DNA of 64,000 nucleotides. Source: Reticulascus tulasneorum (lineage: Eukaryota > Ascomycota > Sordariomycetes > Glomerellales > Reticulascaceae). A model generated the notes under the pieces. That model made no database searches. It saw only the letters and a program-made list of their open reading frames with translations, and had not been told where the DNA came from. Shown here one piece after another: positions 1 through 11,306 of this stretch; position 1 is the first letter of the stretch; every line of letters begins with the position of its first letter. The stretch covers positions 2,666,001-2,730,000 of the forward strand of contig LSAX01000004.1 of the NCBI GenBank assembly GCA_001557505.1. Direction: 5' to 3'. The position numbers were made by a program, and so were the translations under genes.

Positions 1-1052
1 CTCTTGCTACCTACCTACCTACCTAGGTACTTGCCGAGGGTGCGTGATCTAACGCAGTCTGGGGTCTGCTTTGCGGTAATAAGGGGGAAAGCGAGCGAGT
101 GAAAAGAATAGAAAAAGGTACATCGAGATCATTGACGGGCCTTGTCGTGAAAGTACATCTGGTACATTGGCAAAAGTAGGTAAGGTGGTTTATTAGTCCC
201 GATTTCATCAAACATAAACGTCGCCCTAAGCCGAAACCAAGACGACCCTCGTCTCGTCTCCATTCGCGCGCCCTCCACTTTGTGACCCTCCCTCCCCATC
301 TTTTTCCCTCCCTGATCCCATGCCTCCCCGTACATAGATAGTTACGTAGGTACCGTTTCCGTTAGTTGGGCAATTCGCCGTTCGTGGGAATGCCGGACGA
401 GAAAATATAATACTATGCCAATGCCCTCTCGCCCATCCGTCCCACCCCATGTGTGTTTATTTTTTTTTGCCCTTTCCCCAAAAACCCCACACATCCCCCC
501 CCCCATTCCTTAGTTGTGGCTCCCCATATACGCAATTGCACCGAGGCAAGCTTTCGACCGCAACAAGGTGGTCACTACGCAAGACACTCACATTCCTGCA
601 AAGGAAAACCAGGACGCGCGCAATACTTCCTCTCTCTCTCTCTCCTCTCTCCATCTCTGACGAAGAATTTGAAAACATCCAATGCTCATCTCACGGCGTT
701 TTGCCCCGTCTCTGCCACCTCGTTCGCATTCGTCCTTTGCTGCTGAGTGTTGTCATACCCCAGTAGCCGGAACCCCGTGGTCCTCGACGCTCAAACTTAC
801 ACTTACATGAGAGCCGCTTACATCTTCGACTTGAAAGGCCCTGGCCGAAAACGACCACTCGCGCGCCCGCCCACGCCGAGAAGCTTTCCAAACTCAAACT
901 AACCACGCGCCATCTCCGAAGGTATTCACTACAGCTGGAGGGACTTATACCTGGTACTCGGGATTTGAGAGTCTTCCCTTCCCGGTCTACCTGCATCTTG
1001 CGTCTCTCAGAAATAACAACCATCCACCACCACTACAACAAACACCCTCACA
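1..1052. other. Upstream/leader region of the CTF1/Far-type regulator
   Basis: No coding frame here resembles a protein. The left edge begins with a CTAC/CCTAGG-rich short repeat (about 7-29), a pattern common in Sordariomycete intergenic DNA. A CT-rich tract lies at about 620-655. The stretch from about 1005 to 1052 is AC-rich and leads into the ATG, as is usual for fungal 5' leaders. Two CCGAGG hexamers (reverse complement CCTCGG) lie at 34-39 and 541-546. Confidence 0.6.
541..546 (-). promoter_or_regulatory. CCTCGG hexamer (possible Far/CTF1 site)
   Basis: The plus strand reads CCGAGG, so the minus strand reads CCTCGG. This is the hexamer recognised by FarA/FarB in Aspergillus fatty-acid-catabolism promoters. 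It lies about 507 bp upstream of the ATG of a FarB-like gene, so autoregulation is conceivable. A six-base match is expected by chance about every 2 kb on two strands, so this is only suggestive. A second copy lies at 34-39. Confidence 0.3.
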
Positions 1053-4000
1053 ATGTCGAGCACCGAATCGACGCCCGTCCCCGACCCCGCATCCGAAGGG
1101 ACGGCTCTGCAAGGCACCGACAGCTCGGAGAATGGGACAGCCAAAGGCAACGAGGATGGGACCTCACCAACACCGAGCAAGAAACGCTCAGCTTCCAACG
1201 ACGAGTTGAATGCGGCGGCAGCAAAAATCACGAAACGAAGAGCTGCCCGCGCCTGCGTCAGCTGCCGGGCACGCAAGGTCCGCTGCGATGTGGTTGAGGG
1301 AGCTCCCTGCGGAAATTGCAGATGGGACAACGTCGAGTGCATCGTCCAAGAAAGCCGACGCCGAAAGTGAGTTGAATCGCGCTGTTTCATTATCTTCCTC
1401 GCCCTCCCCCCTTTCTTCGTCTGGGTGCTAGTCAGTCATTACTCTCCTTGCCCGGGAAATTTCGCGACAAGAGCTTTCCCCGGAAATGGAGGATCGTGTT
1501 AGTGTACGGCATGTGACGGGAGGTGTGGGTGTGTGTCGAGAGATGGAGCAAAGGAAACACCCCCAGCTGACTTTTGGACCCCTCCAGAAAGCATCTCGTC
1601 ACAGCGAGCACGGCGGGGCTGCAGCTGATGCCAGGAGCCGAGGCACAGTTGCACTCGACAAGCAACCCAATCAGCATCCAGAGCAGCGCGGAGCTGAGAC
1701 GCCCAAGCAACGAATCTGTCATTTCGCTGATTGCCCCAAATGCAGAAGTTGAGAGCGGCGGATCAAACGGAGCGGCGAATGCGAATGCCTTGGGGCTTTT
1801 CGGCGCTGCGGCTGCGGCGGTGGCTGCAGCTGGGTCTGGTATCAATCCCAGCGCTGGCATTGGTGCTGGCTCTGACGGTCACGTTCCTCACCTGATCTGT
1901 AAGTTTTTTTTTTTGGCTTACGGCCCCAGCATGTGTCAATCCCATCAGTTCATCCCCAGAGTCATCCCTCCCCATGCGCATTACTCTCACCCCATGCAGC
2001 CATCCCCCCGGTTTCATTCCTCGTTTTTCTCCTTCTCTTCCATTAGCGTCATCTTCCCCGAATTCCGCCCCCTTACTGCCGATGCTGGTTCCTGATCGCG
2101 GATTGGGGGAATATGCGGAACTGGGGAGATGCACCATGATCTCACCTCCCCACATTCACATGTCAATTCCAAACCCAGTCGAGAAAGAATGAAGAAAAAA
2201 AAGGCTTGTGACTGACCACGAGACCACATTGGCCGTGCTTTAGATCAACGATCCGGATACCGTCATGATACCGCCCTGCTGGACAAGCTCCAGTCTGCGG
2301 CGTCAGCAGACAGCAATTCCCGTCGTTTGCTATCCAATCTGCTCACTCGAGCTTCCCTCTTCGGCGACTTGCGGACGAGCGAATTCCTCAGCTCCCTAGA
2401 AGAGCCGGACCTCCAAGCCCAGCTTCCCGCCTTTGTGAAGCCACTACCGGCCAAGATCGCCGCTGAGGATGTCAAGTACCTCTACGGCAAGGGAGCCCTG
2501 ACGCTCCCTAGTCTGCCGCTGCAGCGAGCCTTACTACTGGCCTACGTCGAGTATGTCCACCCCTTCATGCCGCTCATGGAGCTGTACGAGTTCCTGTCCA
2601 TTGTCAATGCGAGGGATGGGCTGTGCGGCCAGGTTAGTCTGTTCCTCTACCAGGCCGTCATGTTTGCCGCCACGGCCTTCGTCGACATGAATGCCTTGAA
2701 GGAAGCAGGCTACCCAACCCGGAAAGCTGCGCGGAAAGCCTTCTTCCAGAAGACAAGGGTAAGTGGAGACCCCCATTATTTCTCCCCCCCATAATTCCAG
2801 GGGTGGTGGAGGAGATCCATATTCACATGCTTCCAGCTGCTATACGACTTCGATTATGAATCCGACCGCCTCGTGCTGGTACAAGCCCTGCTGCTGATGA
2901 CGTACTGGTACGAGACGCCAGATGACCAGAAAGACACATGGCATTGGATGGGTGTCGCCATCTCATTGGCTCATACCATCGGCCTCCACCGCAACCCGGC
3001 CACCACAACTATGCCCGTCCGCAAGCAGAAGCTCTGGAAGAGGATATGGTGGTCTTGCTTCATGAGGGATCGCTTGATCGCCTTGGGCATGCGACGCCCT
3101 ACGCGGATAAAGGATGAAGACTTTGACGTCCCGATGCTCGAGGAGAGTGATTTCGAGACTGAGGTCCTGCCGGAGGAGAACGGCGTGGTCCCGGCCGAAT
3201 GCACCCTCTTGCGAAACGTGTCCATGCAGCAGGAGCTTGCCATCCTCTGCATTGCCAAAGCCAACCTGTGCATTTGTATCAGCCGCATGCTGAAATCACA
3301 GTACTCCGTCCTGATCCGGGATAAAGTTCAGACGGAGAACACAGTAAACAGCACCATGATGCTGTTTCCCAACAAGAACCCGGACAGTGTCGATAGTGTC
3401 ACCTCGGTCGATCTGGAACTCATGACCTGGGCTGACCAATTGCCAACTTGCTGCCAGTATCGATCCCTGACACCGTTTGATGTACAAAATGGTAAGTCTA
3501 CCATTGCAGTGCAGCGCACGCTGCTACATATGGTGTACTACACCACCATCTCTGCCCTACACCGGCCGCAATTTTTACCCTCGTCGCCCATGTCGGCCCC
3601 GACCGCCTCGCGACAGGTGCAGGAGATGTCACGGTTGCGCGTCCGAGATGCGGCGATGCACATTACTCGAATGGCCTCGGAGCTCCGCCACCTGCGACTT
3701 GAGAGATTCCTCCCTACCACGGGCGTGACCGTCATTCTCCCGGCTATGATCATCCACCTGCTGGAGATGAAGAACCCCGTGTCACAAGCTCGCGACCGTG
3801 CCGCTCGTGGCTTCAGGCAATGCATGCGGGTCATGGAGAGGCTCCGTGACATATATGCGGCCGCCGACTACGCCACTGGCTTCCTCGACGCCGCGCTGCG
3901 CAAGGCCGCCATCGACATCAACAGCTACCCTACCGCGACCGCAGCTGCGGCGATAACGCAGCATAACCTGAAGCTTGCTGAGCCGGCTTTCAGTGCGCAG

Positions 4001-4450
4001 ACTCCACCTCCGGATAACGCCCCATACATGACAGCATCCGAGGCTCTGTTTGCAGCCAAGCCATCGCACCAGCGAGATTTCATCCCGCCCCTGACCACGA
4101 CAGCTGCCGCACTGGAGTTGTCGGCCACATCACCCCCTCAGACAGACCGGGACATGGAGTCTGCCATCGAAGGGCTAACACCGAGCGCGAGCGGCAGTTC
4201 TGAGGAACGGAGCCCGTTGGACATCGACTTCATGCAAGGGCAGGAGGATTTCGATTGGAACGCCGTTGCGGGTACGGATTTCGACGTGGACCAGTGGCTG
4301 CAATTCCCGGCAGAAGGGGTGAATAACTCGGACGAGGGATTCATGGCCGGTGTGTATGGGGAAGAGGGCATGGCGGAGGTAATGAACTGGGCTGCCCCCG
4401 GCGAACTTGGCGAGGACGGGGTGAAGTTTGAGATTGCGGCTACGGCCTAG
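1053..4450 (+). CDS. CTF1/FarB-type Zn(II)2Cys6 transcription factor
   Basis: Nuclear regulator of the cutinase transcription factor 1 / Far family, which in other ascomycetes activates fatty-acid breakdown and cutinase genes. Exons are 1053-1366, 1588-1898, 2244-2758 and 2837-4450 (917 aa). All junctions are GT-AG and keep frame. The binuclear zinc cluster has Cys 68, 71, 78, 86, 89 and 96 (CX2CX6CX7CX2CX6C) after a basic stretch, followed by ESRRRK, typical of this family. An Ala/Gly-rich linker follows. The fungal-specific TF domain includes YVHPFMPL, the segment around SLAHTIGLHRNP, and RTLLHMVYYTTISALHRP. The C-terminal 120 residues are acidic with DFDWN and FDVDQWLQF motifs, a likely activation region. 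The start is the first in-frame ATG, in context ACAATGTC. The cluster's CRWDNVECIVQES segment suggests the beta/FarB branch over FarA, but I cannot settle that by eye. Confidence 0.92.
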
Positions 4451-5352
4451 GATTTGAGCAACATTACATTTCTGGAGATTGAGGTTTTACTTCGTCATGG
4501 GATGCATTGGGACATTGGCGCTGGAGTGGTGGAACAAAAGTTGACGGCCGGTTTCACTGGTCGTTTGATGTATTTTCTGGCGTTGTGGGATACAGGACTG
4601 GGCGTGGCATGTTACCATCATTCCTTGGACTGGGGACTAGATTATCGGCCCACGCTGAGCGGTGGTGGTGCGGAGGTGGCTTGTGCTAGAAAATCCGGAT
4701 CGCGGACGTCATGTATAAACAGAGACACGGGCGCTGATCGGGTAGATTACATTCAGAAGAGGAGAATGAGACACAAGAGGTTGAACTAATAATGAGCTGA
4801 ATGTCGGTGGGGTTTTGTGTGGCTCCAATCCATCCACAGGATTGGGTGTCGTGATCATGCAAGCGCACAACCACCCGGGACATGGCTTCCATTTAGCCTC
4901 TCCCGTTCTGTGACAGCTTCTGGTCCCGAACCTTGGGTGAGCCTCTCAGACGGGGGGGCTGTTGGTTCGGGGCACGGGTGATAGCAAGCCAGTTATGGTG
5001 ATCCTTTTGGGACGGACGCTTATGGGGACGGGATATGTGTATTATGCTTCGACTGCGGGCTGGGGGGGGGATGCTAGGGTTTGTTGAGGGCTGCAGGAAC
5101 CAAGTATGGTCCCCTCCGTTAGGTCTCTCAGAGTCACGAGATGAAGCTCAGAGTTTTGATGTAGTGTTATGGGGCTCAATTTACGAGACTTTTTTGAGTC
5201 AAGAGTACTGAGGTGTTTCTCTAATATTGGTTCTACTAGGTTGAACTTTGCTGGTGTTTAGCTCTCTGCGTGTCTGAGTTTGTTAGCCACTAGTTGGACG
5301 TAAGCACTTTTCTTTTTTATTTGTTTGGTGAGCTTTTGTGGATGTTTTTCTC

Positions 5353-5465
5353 TGTTTGTTTGTTTGTTTGTTTGTTTGTTTGTTTGTTTGTTTGTTTGTT
5401 TGTTTGTTTGTTTGTTTGTTTGTTTGTTTGTTTGTTTGTTTGTTTGTTTGTTTGTTTGTTTGTTT
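5353..5465. repeat. (TTTG)n microsatellite, about 28 perfect copies
   Basis: An uninterrupted run of TGTT/TTTG tetramers covers about 112 bp. It contains no stop codon in several frames, so it creates artefactual open frames on both strands (Cys-Leu-Phe-Val repeats on plus, Lys-Gln-Thr-Asn on minus). It lies outside any gene model, about 0.9 kb after the Far-type regulator stop. Such a pure tract is expected to vary in length between isolates. Confidence 0.97.
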
Positions 5466-5651
5466 ACTATCACAAGTTCCTCAGTTAGGAGTATGATATC
5501 TGGAGGTCCTGATTGATGACCTTCTCTTTCGGAAGCTTCAACAAGCTTCTGACGGCAACTGACTGACTGACTGACCTGGGCAGCTAAATACTTAGATATA
5601 GAGGCTGCTTACATACGCCACCAGATTTATCAGACGATTGCTACTAGGGAG

Positions 5652-5695
5652 TATGGCGGAGGTGGAGGTGGAGGTGGTGGTGGTGGTGGTGGTGA
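5652..5695. repeat. GGA/GGT triplet tract
   Basis: An imperfect trinucleotide repeat, first GGAGGT-type units and then about seven GGT units. It is intergenic and there is no sign that it is translated. Confidence 0.8.
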
Positions 5696-6530
5696 TTGAT
5701 GGGTTGGGTGCTGGAAACCCAACGGGACACCCCTGCCACTTTAAAGTGGTTGCGCATAATGAACCAGAAATGATAATATCTCTCTCCACGCGAATCAATC
5801 TCATTAAAACGCATCCGTGTGGAACGAAACGAGAGCCTCCTCCCCCCCCCTCAAGAAGGTGTCCCCTTTCCTCCCGACTGTGAGGCGTGTCATTCTTTGA
5901 AACCCTGCATTTCATCTTCCCTCCTTTCTCTTTTTCAAGATATCACCGTCTGCAAGCAGGTGATGAAAGTGGCTCTGCTCCGAATCTCGACATATAATTT
6001 CGGATATCTAGCTAGTCACGAAATCTAGGTGGCATTCAGTTTAAGGCGATTTAATCCCTGCTTCATCGTGCAGGACAAGGCAAAAAAAAAAAGGCTCCCA
6101 GCACACCCCAGCTACTTCGGTACTTGCCAAACTTTCCAACCGCCATTCCGCCTTTCCTTCTTTCTTCCGCATCGACACAAACGCGGCCTTCGTCAGAGCC
6201 TGCACCTATCCAGCCAACGCCCAGCTGCCTTGCCCCGACAGGTAAGACAAGGGCATCCTGCGGAGCGACGCCTTTCTCCCCGTTCGTCGAAACCTTGGAT
6301 GGAAAGCCAACCAAGCCAATAAGCTGCAGGATTTGGAAGTGCGGCCAATCGGTTTGGCGAGACCAATAATGACGACCGCCTGCAGACACCGAGATCCACG
6401 ACAATCCACCGCTATGCGCTCCGCCCAGACACTCTCTTCATGCTAGGCCGTGGTTCATAAACCCAACCATGCCTCACGCCCTTCGCTCGTTCAAATACCT
6501 ACGGAGCAACTAACCCCCCCAGCAAACAAG

Positions 6531-9500
6531 ATGACCGACCCTCCGCCCGCCATGCTCTCCGTCGGCGGCGGCCACCACCTCAAGCCGTCGTCACGACGCC
6601 AATACCGCCTGTCCGACGAGCAATCCCCCACGCGCCACCGCGTGTCGGACGATCTCATCGCCCGTTTGACCCCAATGACCGCCGTGGAGATGCTTCGCAG
6701 CCCAACTGGCGCGCTGAAGAGCTGTCTCGATGCCTCGTCGCCCAGCGAGCAGGATTTCGCCGTCCGCACTGCCATCGCGAGCCAGAAGATACTGGAGTGG
6801 CTGGACGAGCTTTCTGACTGGCCGTGGCCGACCACGGGCGGCCCGGCCGGGTTCGAGATGCCCTCGGCCAAACGGCGGAAGCTCTCTCACGATGGCCTTT
6901 CGAGTTTAGAGGAGGCAGAGGAGGACAATGGGGACGATGGGGAGGAGTATATGGGGAGCCTACACGTGGACGATGTCATGAGGTGTGAACGACGGGTGGA
7001 GGAGATATACCACGGCATGGAGGAGTTGCAAGTCGAGGATATCAAGAGCCATGTGATGCACAATCACATCATGCCTCTGTCGAGACCGGGAACACCCATA
7101 TCCGACTCAAACCGGTCTGGCATGTCGTCTCTATACTCATACAACAAGATGGATGACTTGACGGCCGTCGTGACGGCGATAGTTATTCAGGCACTGCCAA
7201 ATCTCTCGAAGCTGTGCCGCCTGCTGGATGTATGGAGCATACGGCTCACGGTGTTGCGAGGTATACCGGCTTTGCTGTCAGCCATCTCCGACGCGGAAAT
7301 CGCGCTACATTCTGGCTGGAACGCCATATCGATACCAGAGAATGCCTCCGATGCGGACCGGCCAGCACTGACGAGGCAGAATTTCGAGGTTATGAAGCTG
7401 GTACTACAGAAGAAGGTTTCGAAGCCTGGCCGCAGCATGGATTACATGCTTGACAGCCTAGAGGGAACTAGTGATACGCTTCCGGATGACTGGTTGGATC
7501 GCCTAGAAGCTGTGGAGAGGGATTACGGCGAATGGGTTGCTGTTGGCGAGCGCAAGATCCGAGAGGCGGAGTGGGCTAGCATGCGGACACGAAAAGCTGC
7601 CACGCCAGAGACGTCAACTGAACCCGTGGAGGAAAGCAGGGACGAGGACAGGACGCAGAATCGACTACCGGTCGTGGATCAGGATGTCAGGACCGTGACC
7701 CACCCTGTACCCATTACGATCGATCCACCGGCTGAAGACGTGAGAGAATATGAGAAGAAGGAGGAATTGCCGAGTCCGAAGCACAGTCCTAGTTTGGAAG
7801 CAGACGTGGTGGCCATTGTTCCGAGTCCCGGCCAAGGACCTGTTTCTGCGCAGAAGCTACCTGTGGTGGACGACGGTGATGAAGCAAATTCTTTGCCTGC
7901 TCCTGTTGCTGTTGGTTTACCAGCAGAACAATTGGCAACGTCTACGACACAGGAGGAAATCGAGGAGAAGCAGACGGAGGAGAAGGAAGCAGAGGACAGG
8001 GAAGAGGAAGTCAGTCCCCGCAATGTACTGCCCGTTGTTGAATACGGCATGGGAACGATGACGTTACCTGTACCTATTGCAACCGACCTACCAACAGATG
8101 ACATTGCAAGGGAGGAGGAAAACAGCCTCAGCCGCAGCTTGAATGTCGCTGGCATGCCGGAATCCAAGACCGATATCTTGACGCCTCAACCAAAAGTTGA
8201 GGATCCGCAGCCAGATATTCAGGATTCACAAGAGATTCGGATGCAGGAGCAGGAGCCCCAGGTTGGATCTTTGACACCTAAAATCTCGCAAGATCTCCCT
8301 CAAGACCAAACACCCGAGGAATCTTTGGCCCATGCTCGTCTCCAGAAGCAGATTGGCTCTCATGGACGCCAGATCAGCAGTTATGATGGTTCCGAGGATG
8401 TGGATCGAGCTTCTGATGACGTGGACACACCTGAGATTGCAGAAGAGGGGGAATTTGACGACGATGTAGCCCGCGAGGAAGATGATCCAACAATCAAGGT
8501 ATCGAATGGCAAAGCGGTCCAAAGCGATGACATGGCCTACGAGTCGCCGTCACCCGTGGAGGTATGGCTTCACACTCCGGAAGAAGAGGACGAGGAGCAA
8601 TCTTTGCCACCTCTCATCCATGGGAGCCGACGTGGTAGTGATGCATCATATACGTCCACTGTTATACATCCACAGTCGAGTCGGATTATGGATCTGTCTA
8701 GCGATATGCCGGAGATCTCGGCCTCGCCCCCACTGCCTCGAATGCGAGACACGGGGAATCGGGCCAGCCCGGTATCATTAGAACCCGTTCAATTGGAAGA
8801 TGCCACTAGAGCAGATCTATCTGGCTCTCCCGAGCTGCCTCAGCTGCCTGATTTGGATAATACCGAAAGACCGGCATCGCCAGAGTTCTCCCGCAGGAGG
8901 GATAACGATGAATACGCTGGCATGAGCCCTCCAAGCTCGCCTCCGTTCAGAGCCAGCAACAGAGAAGAAAGTATGAGTCCTATGGTTGGCCCAGTGAGGG
9001 ACTACGATGACTTGCTGCTTCCGAAATCGCCTTTGGAGCCCTCTTTTATTGAAGAGGATCTAGTGGGGGACACCTCTTCTGTCATGGGCAGCCCGAGTAA
9101 AGCTTCTGAAATGGGAGCCGACGATCAACTTCAGCTACAAATCAGCGAGATACTGGAGTCGATACCGGCAAACATCAAGCTTCAGGCATCTCCTACCAAA
9201 ATCAATCTCAATCCGCCACCGCCAGACATTCCCTTCCAGCGTCTGAAGAGGCCGTCGAAGGATCCAATCCGGCGAAGCGCTTCGTCACTTTCAAACCGTG
9301 CCCCAACCCCAACATCTCGCGCAGCAACACCCTCTTTCACACTTGCCCCTGCTTTCACGAAGAACCCTCGCCCGCGGAGGCAGCAAGGCCAGCAGGAGAT
9401 TAAGGTGTATCATCTCTCGCGGTCGACGGGCGAGGCTCCAATCAAGCTTTTCATTCGTCTTGTTGGTGAGCACGGGGAACGAGTTATGGTCCGTGTCGGT

Positions 9501-10058
9501 GGTGGCTGGGCGGATTTAGGTGAATACCTGAAGGACTACGCTACGCATCATGGGCGTCGATCACAAGGCACCGATGCTAGCAAGATTGAGATCCGGGATC
9601 TTCCCCGCGTATCCACTGGCCGCGCCATGACGTCTAGCCCGCCGAGTCGGCCCGCCTCGGCCTTGGACTACGCACCCATGACGCCGCTGAATGTCCGAAA
9701 GACTAGGAAATCATTCGGTACGAGCGATGACCTGGGCTCTTCCGCCTCCAAACCACAGCCCAATACTCCGGCTCCTGCAACTAGTGCCCCCCAAGACAAC
9801 ACCCCGCCATCAGAGGCGTCCACAAGATCGAGATCTAGCTCGCGTCTTAGCTGGGCGGAGGAGGATAACTCGCTCCTGGGCCTTGCAGGGCCGACAGGCA
9901 AAAAGGTCGAAATGAGCGAGGAGAGCCGCGCCTGGGTCGAGAGTGTGAAAGAGAAGGTCCGCATGGCGAGCGGGGAGAGGAAGCCCTCCGAGGGTGAGGG
10001 GCGCTTTGGCGAGATTGGCAAAGTCGGCGGAACGAAACGGCTGTTCAGAAAGGGATGA
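6531..10058 (+). CDS. GAR (GAS2-related) domain protein, long acidic and largely disordered
   Basis: Single exon of 1,175 aa. The open frame runs upstream to 6450, but its first ATG is at 6531 (AACAAGATGACC), so that start is used. The N-terminal ~330 residues are predicted to be mainly helical and carry a basic cluster (AKRRKLS). The middle (about 370-950) is Pro/Glu/Asp/Ser-rich and probably disordered, with repeated LPVV(D/E) and PVPI short motifs near residues 380-540. Around residues 956-1012 a segment with KVYHLSRSTGEAP, KLFIRLVGEHGERVMVRVGGG and W-x-x-LGEYLKDY matches the GAS2/GAR domain. Animal GAR domains bind microtubules in spectraplakins and Gas2. A cytoskeletal role here is inference. 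The last 150 residues are Ser/Pro-rich with a basic C-terminus. No introns are evident. Confidence 0.8.
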   Translation: MTDPPPAMLSVGGGHHLKPSSRRQYRLSDEQSPTRHRVSDDLIARLTPMTAVEMLRSPTGALKSCLDASSPSEQDFAVRTAIASQKILEWLDELSDWPWPTTGGPAGFEMPSAKRRKLSHDGLSSLEEAEEDNGDDGEEYMGSLHVDDVMRCERRVEEIYHGMEELQVEDIKSHVMHNHIMPLSRPGTPISDSNRSGMSSLYSYNKMDDLTAVVTAIVIQALPNLSKLCRLLDVWSIRLTVLRGIPALLSAISDAEIALHSGWNAISIPENASDADRPALTRQNFEVMKLVLQKKVSKPGRSMDYMLDSLEGTSDTLPDDWLDRLEAVERDYGEWVAVGERKIREAEWASMRTRKAATPETSTEPVEESRDEDRTQNRLPVVDQDVRTVTHPVPITIDPPAEDVREYEKKEELPSPKHSPSLEADVVAIVPSPGQGPVSAQKLPVVDDGDEANSLPAPVAVGLPAEQLATSTTQEEIEEKQTEEKEAEDREEEVSPRNVLPVVEYGMGTMTLPVPIATDLPTDDIAREEENSLSRSLNVAGMPESKTDILTPQPKVEDPQPDIQDSQEIRMQEQEPQVGSLTPKISQDLPQDQTPEESLAHARLQKQIGSHGRQISSYDGSEDVDRASDDVDTPEIAEEGEFDDDVAREEDDPTIKVSNGKAVQSDDMAYESPSPVEVWLHTPEEEDEEQSLPPLIHGSRRGSDASYTSTVIHPQSSRIMDLSSDMPEISASPPLPRMRDTGNRASPVSLEPVQLEDATRADLSGSPELPQLPDLDNTERPASPEFSRRRDNDEYAGMSPPSSPPFRASNREESMSPMVGPVRDYDDLLLPKSPLEPSFIEEDLVGDTSSVMGSPSKASEMGADDQLQLQISEILESIPANIKLQASPTKINLNPPPPDIPFQRLKRPSKDPIRRSASSLSNRAPTPTSRAATPSFTLAPAFTKNPRPRRQQGQQEIKVYHLSRSTGEAPIKLFIRLVGEHGERVMVRVGGGWADLGEYLKDYATHHGRRSQGTDASKIEIRDLPRVSTGRAMTSSPPSRPASALDYAPMTPLNVRKTRKSFGTSDDLGSSASKPQPNTPAPATSAPQDNTPPSEASTRSRSSSRLSWAEEDNSLLGLAGPTGKKVEMSEESRAWVESVKEKVRMASGERKPSEGEGRFGEIGKVGGTKRLFRKG

Positions 10059-11306
10059 GCCGTCACCCTAGGCTCGTACCTTCATTACGTGAGCTCGTTA
10101 CCCAGCACGCAATCTTATGTAAAGACGGGAAAGAAATGGCGTATACAAGGCGAAGACGTAGGAAAACCAAGCAGGAGGTTGTTCTTGTCAGGGAAGGCGA
10201 GGAGTTCGGGGGCATTCTTCAGCATTCTATTCCCGGCACTTTTTCTGGGCATTCATTATGGCCTCTCTTCGGGGCGGCAAGCATGGCATTGCATACCGCA
10301 CACACACTACAGTCGCTTTTATTGTTTCCATTCCCTTTTCCTTTTATCTCGATACACTCTTGTGTTTTCTCATCTTTTGTCAACCTTTGGTGCCGGGAAG
10401 GCGAACACAGTCGTGTCATTTACTACAATACCCAGTATTCTTTACCATGGAGCCAGACGGCGTGAATAAAAAAAGGTTCATTTCTATCAAGTTTATGCCT
10501 GAGTCTGATATGATGTGACATGAGGGACCCTCTAAAACCTCAGCCGGCCCCGTTGGGGAAGGAGAATGTAGGGGACATGACACTAAAATGTGGGCTGTAA
10601 AGGAGCTCCGTTCACTACTCCCGAGCTAAGCAACTGGCGAGGAGGATGGCTCTTAAGGGTACCTGGCTGGTCATCTGTAAACCCAGGTATCACGGAGATG
10701 GAGAAGGCACGTTTATTTTTGATAAAAAGGTGTTGAAAACCTGTATTGATTTGTTTTCCATCACTTTCCACCTATCTAAGCAAATCCTAGCCAAGCCGTT
10801 AGACACCCGTTGTTTTTATCTATATCGCGTTGTTTCCATCTAACATGGACAAATCTGCTCTAAGATGCATGATAAAGAGGTTCGTGTAGTAGTAATAGTG
10901 GTGGTGGTGGTGATGGTGGTGGGCATCTAAGTCTAAAGGGGACATCAAATGCGACCTCGACCTGTTTCATTCGAGATCCAAGGTGCCCGAGTTATAAAAA
11001 AAGCGAATCCTCCGAAGAACCGGAACGTACCACATGCGTTCGCGGCCATGTCGAGTATTGGATCATAAGCGCTAGGGAAATAGCGATCGTCTTGTCTCGC
11101 TGACGTGTAGAGAGGTTGTGTCCCTCCGCGTGAGGACGGAAAACCGAACAACCTGTGTGTGTGCAGGATGTAGTTTTACCCCCCAAAAAAAAGAAAAATG
11201 GCTACCGTAAACGCCGGGTTCTCCAACCTGAGAACCTCCCAGGTCCCATCCCCATCCCTCCGCTCTCCTTTTTAAGACCTGTTAATGTGTGCTGTTCATG
11301 CAATCT
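10059..11306. other. Convergent intergenic region
   Basis: 3' flank of the GAR-domain gene and 3' flank of the minus-strand malic enzyme gene. It contains a GGT/GAT triplet tract at about 10899-10921 and a poly-A tract near 11186. No conserved coding signal was seen. Small open frames (for example 10055-10518) lack recognisable sequence. Confidence 0.55.

Larger units (their letters stand above)
4451..6530. other. Intergenic region between the Far-type regulator and the GAR-domain gene
   Basis: About 2.1 kb without a recognisable gene. It holds the TTTG microsatellite (5353-5465), a short CTGA repeat near 5559-5575, a GGT/GGA triplet tract (about 5652-5695), and a pyrimidine-rich leader before the downstream gene. 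Short open frames here (for example 6124-6369) look like leader sequence. A GTAAG near 6242 could be the donor of a 5'UTR intron, but the acceptor is unclear. Confidence 0.55.

Noticed and set aside
3492..3509. GTAAGT...CAG inside the last exon of the Far-type regulator
   Set aside because: It is only 18 bp, far below the minimum intron size, and the uninterrupted reading keeps the conserved VQRTLLHMVYYTT block in frame.
5258..5516. Open frames encoding Lys-Gln-Thr-Asn or Cys-Leu-Phe-Val repeats
   Set aside because: They are translations of the TTTG microsatellite and have no gene context.
6450..6530. N-terminal extension of the GAR-domain protein
   Set aside because: The upstream frame starts with GTG. 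The first ATG is at 6531 in good context.
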